Assembly (NCBI GenBank): GCA_013140405.1
Contig: JABFSV010000407.1
Span: forward strand, 1-6,172
Reading direction: 5' to 3'
Length of the DNA: 6,172 nucleotides
DNA from: Methyloglobulus sp.
GTDB lineage: Bacteria > Pseudomonadota > Gammaproteobacteria > Methylococcales > Methylomonadaceae
The notes below the pieces were generated by a model, which was not told where the DNA came from, did not search any database, and was given only the letters and a program-made list of their open reading frames with translations. Position 1 is the stretch's first letter, and the number at the start of each line of letters is the position of its first letter. Both the position numbers and the translations under genes were made by a program. This document shows positions 1 through 5,969 of the stretch, in pieces.

Positions 1-904
1 ATTCTATGGCTTCCTTGGCATAAGGGTCGTCACTGGCAACTAAGGTGCGCATGTCATTGGATATGCCGGATATACCCAGTAAACCGGATTCATAATAGAG
101 AAGATGTTCCAGAGCGCGTGCATCCATACCGTGATGATCCATGAGGTATAGCAACACAGCGGGATCAATAGTGCCGCAACGGGTACCCATGACTAGGCCG
201 TCCAGAGGAGAAAACCCCATCGTCGTAGCAACGCTGCGACCCTTATGGATTGCACAAAGGCTGGCACCATTACCTAAATGGGCGACGATAATTCTTGCCC
301 TTTCAAGTGTGGGATCAAGAATAGGCAATACGGAGGTTATATATTCGTAAGACAAGCCGTGAAATCCATACCTGCGTATCCCTTCGTCGAAAAAGTGCCT
401 AGGAAGTGCAAATCGTTTTGTGACTTCGGACTGTGTGCAGTGGAAAGCCGTATCAAAACAGGCCACTTGCGGTAAGGTTGGCATGATTTCCTGAAGCACC
501 CGAATCGCCGCCAGGTTGTGAGGTTGATGCAACGGTGCTAAAGGAATGAGTTTTTCCAGATCGTTTAACACTTTTGTATCGATCAGGACTGGTTCGGCAT
601 AATGTTGTCCACCATGAACGACGCGATGTCCTACAGCCAGCAGTTCCCCTTCTGCCATATACTCCAATAACCAAGCATAGATAATGCTTATTGTGGCTTT
701 ATGATCGGCCACCTCGTTGCTAGGAAGCATGTTATCAACCAATACTACGCCTTGCTGGTTTGTAACCGTAAAATTAGGTTGGTTGCCGATACCATCAATT
801 TGCCCGTTTGCATCAGCAATAAGCTTGGATGATGAATCCAGTCGATAAATAGCGAACTTGATGCTGGATGAACCGGTGTTAATAACGACTAGGAATTTAT
901 TCAT
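1..904 (-). CDS. ackA: Acetate kinase, C-terminus cut off by the window edge
   Basis: Acetate kinase interconverts acetate + ATP and acetyl phosphate + ADP in the cytoplasm. It usually works with phosphotransacetylase or phosphoketolase. The 301 codons seen start MNKFLVVINTGSSSIKF, the first acetate/propionate kinase signature; the second, MGFSPLDGLVMGTRCGTIDP, lies at residues 229-248. Residues matching the known active site are N9, R94 (GHRVVHGG), H126, D151 (FDTAFH), F181-H182 (YGFHG), H209 and N212 (HLGNG) and R242. Tyr186 stands where many homologues have His (GFHGxSH); I believe this is a common variant. The family is about 400 residues, so roughly 100 C-terminal residues, including the late catalytic Glu, lie outside. 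An in-frame TAA sits four codons upstream of this ATG, which fixes the start; the Shine-Dalgarno is weak. It lies 44 bp downstream of the phosphatase gene and is probably cotranscribed. The family assignment is very secure. Confidence 0.96.
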   Translation of the reverse strand, partial: MNKFLVVINTGSSSIKFAIYRLDSSSKLIADANGQIDGIGNQPNFTVTNQQGVVLVDNMLPSNEVADHKATISIIYAWLLEYMAEGELLAVGHRVVHGGQHYAEPVLIDTKVLNDLEKLIPLAPLHQPHNLAAIRVLQEIMPTLPQVACFDTAFHCTQSEVTKRFALPRHFFDEGIRRYGFHGLSYEYITSVLPILDPTLERARIIVAHLGNGASLCAIHKGRSVATTMGFSPLDGLVMGTRCGTIDPAVLLYLMDHHGMDARALEHLLYYESGLLGISGISNDMRTLVASDDPYAKEAIE

Positions 905-948
905 AGAAAGGTATTAGGTAGCACTTTCTTGCACAATCCATAGTTAAA

Positions 949-1587
949 TCATGTGCCTGCACGTTGGCGTAACTCACTTGGCATATAGTTTCGGTCACCC
1001 AGGACTTCCAGCATTGGTCCATGGACATCGAACTTAATAATACTTACTGAGGCAGCAGGTGCGTCAATACGATCCCGATAGCGGCCAAGATCAATGCCCA
1101 TCAGGCTGCACAGGATTATTCTAATCGTTGCCTTATGGGACACCACTAAAACGTTGCCATCCTTATGGCTGGATTCGATTTCGGCAACGACTGGAAGTGC
1201 GCGGCTAGCAACTTGAACGGCGGTTTCACCATTGGTTGGTGGATTCCAGGCCGGTTCAGTCAACCAGCGGATATAATCTTGTCCATAATGTTGTTTAACG
1301 TCTTCTTGTTCCCAGTCTTCCCAGTCGCCGTAAGCGATTTCTCGGAGTCCATCTTTGATCTGCATTGGTATACCTAACGCATCGCATAACGGCTTGGCCG
1401 TGGCAATCGTCCTTTTCATGGGACTGACATAAATGCCAGCCCAAGATATTGAACGATACGCTTCAGCGAACGCCTGAGCCATTTGAGTACCTTCAGGTGT
1501 CAATTCAGGATCAATAGCGCCGCAAAAAGCACCGTGTTTACTGTATTCAGTCTCACCATGACGGAGAAAATAAATTTTTAGGCTCAT
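949..1587 (-). CDS. Histidine phosphatase family protein (phosphoglycerate mutase-like)
   Basis: This 212-residue protein belongs to the histidine phosphatase (PGAM-like) superfamily, which moves phosphate through a phosphohistidine. Visible catalytic elements are R9-H10-G11 (FLRHGETEY, H10 the nucleophile), R59 (SPMKRT), E83 (GLREIAYGDW, likely proton donor) and H151 (VVSHKATIR). Length fits the small phosphatase branch (CobC, GpmB and phosphoserine-phosphatase-like) rather than classical glycolytic GpmA of about 250 residues. The substrate cannot be read from sequence. The start MSLKIYFLRHG matches where the family's first strand begins. A second in-frame ATG at 1599 comes from the neighbouring IS and would add MLII. 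The IS has inserted at this start codon, so the native Shine-Dalgarno (AGAGG, 2567-2571) is now about 960 bp away, and expression of this gene and ackA may be altered. Next to ackA, a role in sugar-phosphate or acetyl-phosphate metabolism is an inference only. Confidence 0.9.
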   Translation of the reverse strand: MSLKIYFLRHGETEYSKHGAFCGAIDPELTPEGTQMAQAFAEAYRSISWAGIYVSPMKRTIATAKPLCDALGIPMQIKDGLREIAYGDWEDWEQEDVKQHYGQDYIRWLTEPAWNPPTNGETAVQVASRALPVVAEIESSHKDGNVLVVSHKATIRIILCSLMGIDLGRYRDRIDAPAASVSIIKFDVHGPMLEVLGDRNYMPSELRQRAGT

Positions 1588-1594
1588 AATAATT
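1587..1594. repeat. IS target-site duplication, left copy
   Basis: TAATAATT, identical to 2553-2560. Its first base (1587) is also the A of the phosphatase ATG on the minus strand, so the target site abutted and overlapped that start codon. Confidence 0.9.
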
Positions 1595-1621
1595 AACATG
1601 GCTATTAACAACCCACAGGTT
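1595..1621. repeat. IS terminal inverted repeat (transposase 3' side)
   Basis: Begins AACATGGCTAT and ends CCACAGGTT. It pairs with 2526-2552 at 23 of 27 positions; the mismatches are at positions 12, 16, 17 and 18 from the outer end. It contains the transposase stop codon (TAA, 1607-1605) and, read outward, an ATG at 1599-1597 that is in frame with the phosphatase gene. Confidence 0.9.
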
Positions 1622-2485
1622 GCAGCAAAACTGGTTGGTGAGTGGCGCACAGTTTCAGCAAACGATTAGGGATTTGGTTTTCCCAGAAGCGTCGGTTCAG
1701 GCGATAACAATACTCGTCCAAGTACTCCTGCACGTAGCGGCCCGATATACCGTGGTAGGTGCCAAGCACATAGCTTTTGAAATTGCTGATGACCACATGT
1801 ACCCACGGCAACCATTCATCAACCAATTCAGGCGGGGTCACTTTGGCGACATGGTGGTGGCCTTCGGCAAGCACCCTAAGCGCGGCGAAGGCATCCGTAT
1901 GCAAGGTTTGCCCTGGCGCAATGGCTTCTTCGGCAAAGGCCTTGACGCTATCTTGATCTACCCGGCCAACCACTTTCATGGCGACAACCCCCGGCCTCCC
2001 GTCATTGTGTCCGCACGCGGCCAGGATGGCCGTCTTGCCGCCAGCCCCGCGCTTGCCGCCGACGAAGGCGTCGTCCACAGTTCGACGGTGCCTTCCAGCC
2101 GGTACAGGCGGTTCTGGTCGCCCATCGCAACCCGCAGTTTCCACAGCATCCGGTGGGCGGTGATCCAGGAAACGCCGACCAGCTTGGTCAACCGCAAGGC
2201 CGAAATGCTGCCCTTGTCGGTGGACATCCAGTAGATGCACCAAAACCACTTGGCCAAGGGCAGCTTGGTGTTGTGGAAGACCGTGCCCGCCGTCACTGAG
2301 GTGTGATGGTGGTATCCGGCGCATTCATAAACATGGCGGGTTTGCAGCAGCCAGCCTTTCCGGTGCCCGCAGCGCCCACAAACAAAACCATCCGGCCACC
2401 TTAGTTTAATCAGGGCTTGAAGGCAGTGCTGTTCACCCGAAAAGTGTTGTTGCCACTCCCAAAAACTCGCGGTTTCTGCTTGCAT
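1605..2485 (-). pseudogene. IS1595-family transposase, frameshifted
   Basis: The transposase is read in two frames. The first part (2485 to about 2080) has the N-terminal zinc ribbon (FVCGRCGH, C36 and C39, then YEC at C54) and the helix-turn-helix-like TSVTAGTVFHNTKLPLAKWFW region. The second part (about 2075 to 1605) has DDAFVGGKRG with the first catalytic Asp (about 137), HTDAF (D197), and VVISNFKSYVLGTYHG with Asn 234, followed by the family's YLDEYCYRLNRRFW tail. This is the DDN-type active site of the family. The frames join at CTGTG (2076-2080): removing two bases gives VEL-DDAF and a 292-residue product of normal length. Starting at 2485 is preferred over the ATG at 2506 because GGAGAG lies five bases upstream. 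Tyr57 sits where the fourth zinc Cys is expected. The last codons lie inside the inverted repeat. Without frameshifting, the first frame yields a product lacking the catalytic domain. Confidence 0.92.
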
Positions 2486-2490
2486 GGCGG

Positions 2491-2496
2491 CTCTCC
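2491..2496 (-). promoter_or_regulatory. Ribosome binding site of the transposase
   Basis: GGAGAG on the minus strand, five bases before the ATG at 2485. It decides the start in favour of MQAETASFWEW over an ATG seven codons further upstream. Confidence 0.7.
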
Positions 2497-2525
2497 AGGT
2501 AATCAATTTAGGAGTTGGATTTGGT

Positions 2526-2552
2526 AACCTGTGGTAAGTTCATAGCCATGTT
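2526..2552. repeat. IS terminal inverted repeat (transposase 5' side)
   Basis: Read on the minus strand it begins AACATGGCTAT and ends CCACAGGTT, mirroring 1595-1621. It lies 40 bp upstream of the transposase start codon at 2485, the usual position for the promoter-side end. Confidence 0.9.
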
Positions 2553-2560
2553 TAATAATT
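2553..2560. repeat. IS target-site duplication, right copy
   Basis: TAATAATT, an exact match to 1587-1594, immediately outside the right inverted repeat. Deleting 1595-2560 rebuilds the pre-insertion junction. Confidence 0.9.
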
Positions 2561-2566
2561 TGATTA

Positions 2567-2571
2567 CCTCT
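2567..2571 (-). promoter_or_regulatory. Orphaned Shine-Dalgarno of the phosphatase gene
   Basis: AGAGG on the minus strand. In the rebuilt pre-insertion sequence it lies 13 bases before the phosphatase ATG, a little long but usable; now the IS lies between them. Its role as the former ribosome binding site is inferred from that reconstruction. Confidence 0.5.
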
Positions 2572-2650
2572 AGCGGGTTTCAAATGGTTTAAGACAACAT
2601 ATTGCACTTGAATATACACAAAACGCGCCAGGCATCGTCTTAAACTCGTG

Positions 2651-2656
2651 TATAAT
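2651..2656 (+). promoter_or_regulatory. Candidate -10 box for the SpeE-like/ygiQ operon
   Basis: A perfect TATAAT whose expected start point, near 2663, leaves a leader of about 30 bases before the ATG at 2693. No good -35 hexamer lies 16-18 bases upstream, so activator dependence is possible. Confidence 0.45.
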
Positions 2657-2692
2657 CAGCTGTTAAAGTCATATATTCCCTGTTTTTCAGCT

Positions 2693-3496
2693 ATGTACAA
2701 ATATGATGGTTTGGTTATTTACCAAAACCATGACGATGAAGGTGTCCTTGAGGTTGTCGAAGAAAAAGGCATCCGGTCGCTGCATTTTGGCTCAAGCTCC
2801 CGGCAAAGCAGCTTATCCCTCCATGATCCTGAAAGTCTCCAACTGCCTTATACACGGGCGATGACCAGTTGGCTGTTGTTCAAAGAGACGGTGGATGATG
2901 CATTAATCATCGGCTTGGGCGGCGGCTCATTAGCTAGATACTTGCTGCACCATTTCCCAGAATGTCGCCTAAGGGCTGTTGAGTACCGGGCAAGCGTGGT
3001 TAAAATTGCCCGTAGTCACTTTGGCTTGCCGTTGGATTCACGGTTAAAAGTTATTATTGACGATGCAGGAAGTTATGTCCCGCAACACGCGCAGGCATGC
3101 AGTGACCAGTATAGCTTGATCTTGGTTGATGCGTTTGACTTTGAAGGTATGGCACAGTCTATTGCCTCTATCGCTTTTTTTGATGCTTGCAAGACCTTGT
3201 TGAAACCGGACGGTTTATTAGTCATCAACCTGTGGGGAACGGAATCACAGTTATTTAGCTCATGTTTGCATTGGCTGGAACAGGTTTTTAACGACAAAGT
3301 GTTGGTTTTACCTGTCCGTAACCGTGGAAACATGATCGCCATCGCGTTTAATCAGGGCATTCCCCAATTCGACATGAAGATTCTCAAAAAACGTGCGATT
3401 GAACTCGAACAACAATACCAAATCGAATTCCCAAAACTTTTGAAAGACATTAATAAGCATAATTCTTACTCCATCCATTCAGTTATAACCAAATGA
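2693..3496 (+). CDS. Spermidine synthase-like Rossmann protein of unknown substrate
   Basis: This 267-residue protein has the spermidine-synthase/methyltransferase layout. There is an N-terminal strand region ([22 protein letters not shown], 19-40), a YTRAM helix (53-57), a nucleotide-binding loop [10 protein letters not shown] (71-80), an acidic residue E97 after strand 2, IDDAGSYV (122-129) and LILVDAFDF (142-150). Classical spermidine synthases carry GGGDG and a DxxDP motif; here these are GGGSL and DAFDFEG, so the residues that bind and activate the amine substrate are absent. It probably still binds an S-adenosylmethionine-type ligand, but aminopropyl transfer is doubtful. No signal peptide or membrane segment is visible. 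The ATG at 2693 is preferred to a GTG at 2648, because that GTG adjoins the likely -10 box; the Shine-Dalgarno is poor. Its stop overlaps the ygiQ start (ATGA), suggesting coupled translation. Confidence 0.85.
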   Translation: MYKYDGLVIYQNHDDEGVLEVVEEKGIRSLHFGSSSRQSSLSLHDPESLQLPYTRAMTSWLLFKETVDDALIIGLGGGSLARYLLHHFPECRLRAVEYRASVVKIARSHFGLPLDSRLKVIIDDAGSYVPQHAQACSDQYSLILVDAFDFEGMAQSIASIAFFDACKTLLKPDGLLVINLWGTESQLFSSCLHWLEQVFNDKVLVLPVRNRGNMIAIAFNQGIPQFDMKILKKRAIELEQQYQIEFPKLLKDINKHNSYSIHSVITK

Positions 3497-5655
3497 TGTC
3501 CCCAGATACACAAACCGCACCTAATCTTTTTAGCTACCGCAAATACTGGGCGCAGCGATTTGGCGTAGCGCCTGTTTTGCCCATGAGCCGAAACGAAATG
3601 GACGAACTGGGCTGGGATACTTGCGATGTTATCCTGGTGACGGGCGATGCTTACATCGACCACCCTAGCTTTGGTATGGCTTTAATCGGACGGTTGCTGG
3701 AAGCGCAAGGCTTTAGGGTGGGCATTATTTCCCAGCCCGATTGGACGAGCGCCAAGGCATTCGCCAAACTGGGCCGCCCCAACTTGTTTTTCGGCGTGAC
3801 GGGCGGCAATATGGATTCGATGGTCAACCGTTATACGTCCGACAAAAAAATCCGCTCGAACGATGCCTATACGCCCAATGGTGCGTCAGGTAAACGGCCC
3901 GACCGGGCGGTTAATGTGTACTCGCACCGTTGCCGTGAAGCATTCAAGGATGTGCCGATTATCATCGGCGGCATAGAAGCCAGCTTAAGGCGTATCGCGC
4001 ATTATGATTACTGGTCTGATAAGGTCCGCAAATCCGTGTTGCTGGATTCCAAAGCCGACTTGTTAGTTTATGGCAATGCCGAACGGCAGGTTGTAGAAAT
4101 CGCCCATCGCTTGGCAAACGGCGAAGCCATTTCCGAGCTGACGGGCATTCGTGGGACAGTCCATTTTGTAAAACAAATCCCGAAAGGCTGGACGGTCAAA
4201 GATTCCACTTCGCTCGATAAGCCCGGTGCGCTTTCGCCCATCGCCGATCCTTATCAAATGGAATCTGATTGTGACAAGAAACCGGAAAGCCTGTCAGCCA
4301 ATGAGAATATCATCCGCTTTGACAGGCATTTGTTGGCAAAAGCGCAACGGGCCTTAACAGTGATCCGTTTGCCCGCTTATGAAGCAGTTGCCGACGATGC
4401 TATCCTGTATGCCCATGCGTCCAGAGTGATGCACGGCGAGACCAATCCCGGCAACGCCCGTCCGTTAATCCAGCAACATGGCACACGGCAGATTTGGGTC
4501 AATCCGCCGCCTATCCCATTGACCACGAAAGAAATGGATGGCGTGTACGATTTGCCTTATTCGCGCGTTCCGCATAAAGATTACGGTAATGCCAATGTGC
4601 CTGCGTTTGAAATGATCCAACATTCTGTCAACATCATGCGCGGTTGTTTTGGCGGTTGTACGTTCTGCTCGATTACCGAACATGAAGGGCGCATCATCCA
4701 AAGCCGTTCTGAAGATTCCATCATCAAGGAAATTGAAGCCATCCGCGACACCTCGCCCAATTTCACCGGCCATATTTCCGACCTCGGTGGCCCTACAGCC
4801 AATATGTACCGACTGGCTTGCAAAGACCCTAAAATTGAATCCGCTTGTCGTTTGCCATCGTGTGTTTTCCCTGGCATTTGTCCCAATCTCAATACCGACC
4901 ACAGTTCGCTTATCAAGTTGTATAAACGTGCCAGGGCGTTGCCAGGGATCAAAAAAATCTTTATCGCATCGGGTTTGCGTTACGACCTCGCCGTCACCTC
5001 GCCCGAATATGTCAAGGAATTGGTCACGCACCACGTCGGCGGCTACCTCAAGATTGCACCGGAACACACCGAACAAGGCCCTTTGTCGAAGATGATGAAA
5101 CCGGGCATGGGAAGTTATGACCGCTTTAAGGAGATGTTCGACAAGTATTCAAAAGAAGCCGGAAAGGAGCAGTACCTCATTCCCTATTTTATCGCCGCCC
5201 ACCCTGGCACAACCGATAACGACATGTTGAACCTGGCGTTATGGCTAAAACGCAACGGTTTCAGGGCAGACCAGGTGCAAGCCTTTTTGCCTTCGCCCAT
5301 GGCAATAGCCACCGCCATGTATCATTCTGGCAAAGATACCCTACGAAAAGTCAGCCGTAAGGCAGAAAGTATCGCCATTCCCAAAGGTGAAAAACAACGT
5401 CGCTTGCACAAAGCTTTTTTGCGTTATCACGATCCTAAAAACTGGTCGTTATTGCGTGTAGCCTTAAAGGATATGGGACGAAGCGACCTGATCGGCAATG
5501 GCAAACATCATTTGATCCCCACCTTTCAACCGAAAGGTTTTGAAGACGCTCCTGGAAAAACCCAGGCTTTTAAAACCAAATACACTGGATTTGATTATAA
5601 AACTGGAACCGTAAAAAAAGCCCCTCCAGGTAATTTTGTGAAAGGGAAAAAGTAA
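3493..5655 (+). CDS. ygiQ: YgiQ family radical SAM protein
   Basis: At 720 residues it is close to full length for YgiQ (UPF0313, about 740 in E. coli). The N-terminal family domain includes [21 protein letters not shown] and, near residue 159, [21 protein letters not shown]. The radical SAM core carries the cluster motif C385-x3-C389-x2-C392 ([10 protein letters not shown]). Three cysteines of this kind bind a 4Fe-4S cluster that cleaves S-adenosylmethionine to a 5'-deoxyadenosyl radical. [17 protein letters not shown] and [14 protein letters not shown] follow, then the C-terminal DUF3362-type region ([15 protein letters not shown]) and a basic tail. The family's reaction is, to my knowledge, not settled. 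It starts at the first of two tandem ATG codons, overlapping the upstream stop by four bases; the second ATG at 3496 is also possible. No frameshift or missing motif is seen. Confidence 0.96.
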   Translation: MMSPDTQTAPNLFSYRKYWAQRFGVAPVLPMSRNEMDELGWDTCDVILVTGDAYIDHPSFGMALIGRLLEAQGFRVGIISQPDWTSAKAFAKLGRPNLFFGVTGGNMDSMVNRYTSDKKIRSNDAYTPNGASGKRPDRAVNVYSHRCREAFKDVPIIIGGIEASLRRIAHYDYWSDKVRKSVLLDSKADLLVYGNAERQVVEIAHRLANGEAISELTGIRGTVHFVKQIPKGWTVKDSTSLDKPGALSPIADPYQMESDCDKKPESLSANENIIRFDRHLLAKAQRALTVIRLPAYEAVADDAILYAHASRVMHGETNPGNARPLIQQHGTRQIWVNPPPIPLTTKEMDGVYDLPYSRVPHKDYGNANVPAFEMIQHSVNIMRGCFGGCTFCSITEHEGRIIQSRSEDSIIKEIEAIRDTSPNFTGHISDLGGPTANMYRLACKDPKIESACRLPSCVFPGICPNLNTDHSSLIKLYKRARALPGIKKIFIASGLRYDLAVTSPEYVKELVTHHVGGYLKIAPEHTEQGPLSKMMKPGMGSYDRFKEMFDKYSKEAGKEQYLIPYFIAAHPGTTDNDMLNLALWLKRNGFRADQVQAFLPSPMAIATAMYHSGKDTLRKVSRKAESIAIPKGEKQRRLHKAFLRYHDPKNWSLLRVALKDMGRSDLIGNGKHHLIPTFQPKGFEDAPGKTQAFKTKYTGFDYKTGTVKKAPPGNFVKGKK

Positions 5656-5696
5656 ATTTTGTTCCGAAAAAAACTAGGCAAAGAAAAAATGTTGTG

Positions 5697-5702
5697 TATA
5701 AT
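5697..5702 (+). promoter_or_regulatory. -10 box of the tRNA-Thr gene
   Basis: A perfect TATAAT ending 10 bases before the tRNA, so the transcript would begin only a few bases ahead of it. The -35 region is weak. This gives the tRNA its own promoter, separate from ygiQ. Confidence 0.55.
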
Positions 5703-5712
5703 GTTGGGCTAC

Positions 5713-5788
5713 GCTGGTGTAGCTCAGTTGGTAGAGCAGCTGATTTGTAATCAGCCGGTCGCGGGTTCGAGTCCCATCACCAGCTCCA
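5713..5788 (+). tRNA. tRNA-Thr, anticodon TGT
   Basis: A 76-base cloverleaf with encoded CCA. The acceptor stem GCTGGTG (5713-5719) pairs fully with CACCAGC (5778-5784), followed by discriminator T and CCA. The D stem is GCTC/GAGC (5722-5725 and 5734-5737). The anticodon stem GCTGA/TCAGC encloses loop TTTGTAA with anticodon TGT at 5746-5748, which reads ACA and other ACN threonine codons. The T arm is GCGGG-TTCGAGT-CCCAT, whose outer two pairs are G-T and a C-A mismatch, while the three inner pairs are sound. The gene follows ygiQ by 57 bp and is followed by an intrinsic terminator. Confidence 0.96.
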
Positions 5789-5796
5789 TATAAAAC

Positions 5797-5833
5797 AAGC
5801 CCTTACGAGAAATCGAAGGGCTTTTTTATTTTC
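5797..5833 (+). terminator. Rho-independent terminator after tRNA-Thr
   Basis: Stem AAGCCCTT (5797-5804) and AAGGGCTT (5816-5823) with an 11-base loop, which can add a CGA/TCG inner pairing, followed by a T-rich run. It ends the tRNA transcript and probably read-through from ygiQ. Confidence 0.9.
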
Positions 5834-5835
5834 TT

Positions 5836-5853
5836 GGGTAACGCTGGGGTAAC
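5836..5853. repeat. Paired GGGTAAC direct repeats just downstream of the tRNA
   Basis: GGGTAAC occurs at 5836-5842 and 5847-5853, 11 bp apart start to start, about one helical turn. Repeats of this sort are often seen next to tRNA genes used by tyrosine integrases, so this may be an arm-type binding site of a present or lost element. No integrase gene is in the window, so the role is inferred. The rest of 5854-5920 shows only a small hairpin (GCCTC-CAT-GAGGC, 5904-5916) and no convincing gene. Confidence 0.4.
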
Positions 5854-5916
5854 ATTGCATGGAAAAATCCGGCGTTTCTGGGCAATGTCGCCTCCAAAAA
5901 TAGGCCTCCATGAGGC

Positions 5917-5944
5917 ACAAAAAAGCCGCATGGTTAGCGGCTTT
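5917..5944 (-). terminator. Rho-independent terminator for the rightmost gene
   Basis: Read on the minus strand, stem AAAGCCGC (5944-5937), a seven-base loop, then GCGGCTTT (5929-5922) running into a T tract of six. It lies about 25 bp past the stop of the minus-strand gene at 5970, which supports that gene being real. The plus-strand reading lacks a T run. Confidence 0.8.
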
Positions 5945-5969
5945 AATGGTCTTTAGTCATGTTTAAATA

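Larger units (their letters stand above)
1595..2552 (-). mobile_element. IS1595-family insertion sequence, complete ends, defective transposase
   Basis: A 958-bp element bounded by 27-bp imperfect inverted repeats (23 of 27 matching) and an exact 8-bp direct repeat. Eight-bp AT-rich duplications and a zinc-ribbon plus DDE-type transposase are typical of the IS1595 (ISXO2-like) family. The interior is visibly more GC-rich than both flanks, which marks it as foreign. It carries one transposase gene, reading leftward and filling nearly the whole element. The duplication is still perfect, so the insertion looks recent, yet the transposase is frameshifted. Either it decayed after landing or a defective copy was mobilised in trans. 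The two ends were deduced by comparing the flanks, not from a database entry. Confidence 0.93.
2561..2692. promoter_or_regulatory. Former divergent intergenic region with a 9-bp inverted repeat
   Basis: Before the IS arrived, this stretch of about 130 bp separated the leftward phosphatase-ackA pair from the rightward SpeE-like-ygiQ pair, so it should hold both promoters. It contains GTTTAAGAC at 2587-2595 and its exact reverse complement GTCTTAAAC at 2637-2645, 41 bp apart. The right arm sits five bases before the TATAAT at 2651-2656. These could be operator half-sites, but a chance match is not excluded. I cannot name a regulator. Confidence 0.45.

Noticed and set aside
349..365. Tyr186 in acetate kinase as a damaging mutation in place of the common His
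   Set aside because: All the core catalytic residues are intact and, from memory, Tyr is frequent here in other bacterial acetate kinases.
1588..1650. ATG at 1650 as the phosphatase start
   Set aside because: It lies inside the IS and overlaps the transposase tail; the added residues are IS sequence, not part of the phosphatase fold.
2076..2080. Programmed ribosomal frameshifting in the transposase
   Set aside because: The junction has no slippery A or T run and I see no downstream stimulatory structure; a small indel in a TGTG tract is the simpler explanation.
1620..2234. A long plus-strand reading frame (about 204 codons) opposite the transposase
   Set aside because: It is antisense to the clear IS1595 catalytic region, has no recognisable domain, and is expected from the GC-rich codon pattern of the IS.
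2648..2692. GTG start giving the SpeE-like protein 15 extra residues
   Set aside because: The GTG adjoins the probable -10 box, and the extra residues look unlike the family's N-terminus.
4465..5095. Long reading frames on both strands inside ygiQ
   Set aside because: They lie wholly within the intact, motif-bearing ygiQ gene, have no ribosome binding site or family features, and are coding shadows.
5859..5903. A 14-codon open frame after the tRNA terminator
   Set aside because: It is too short, has no ribosome binding site, and nothing suggests it is translated.
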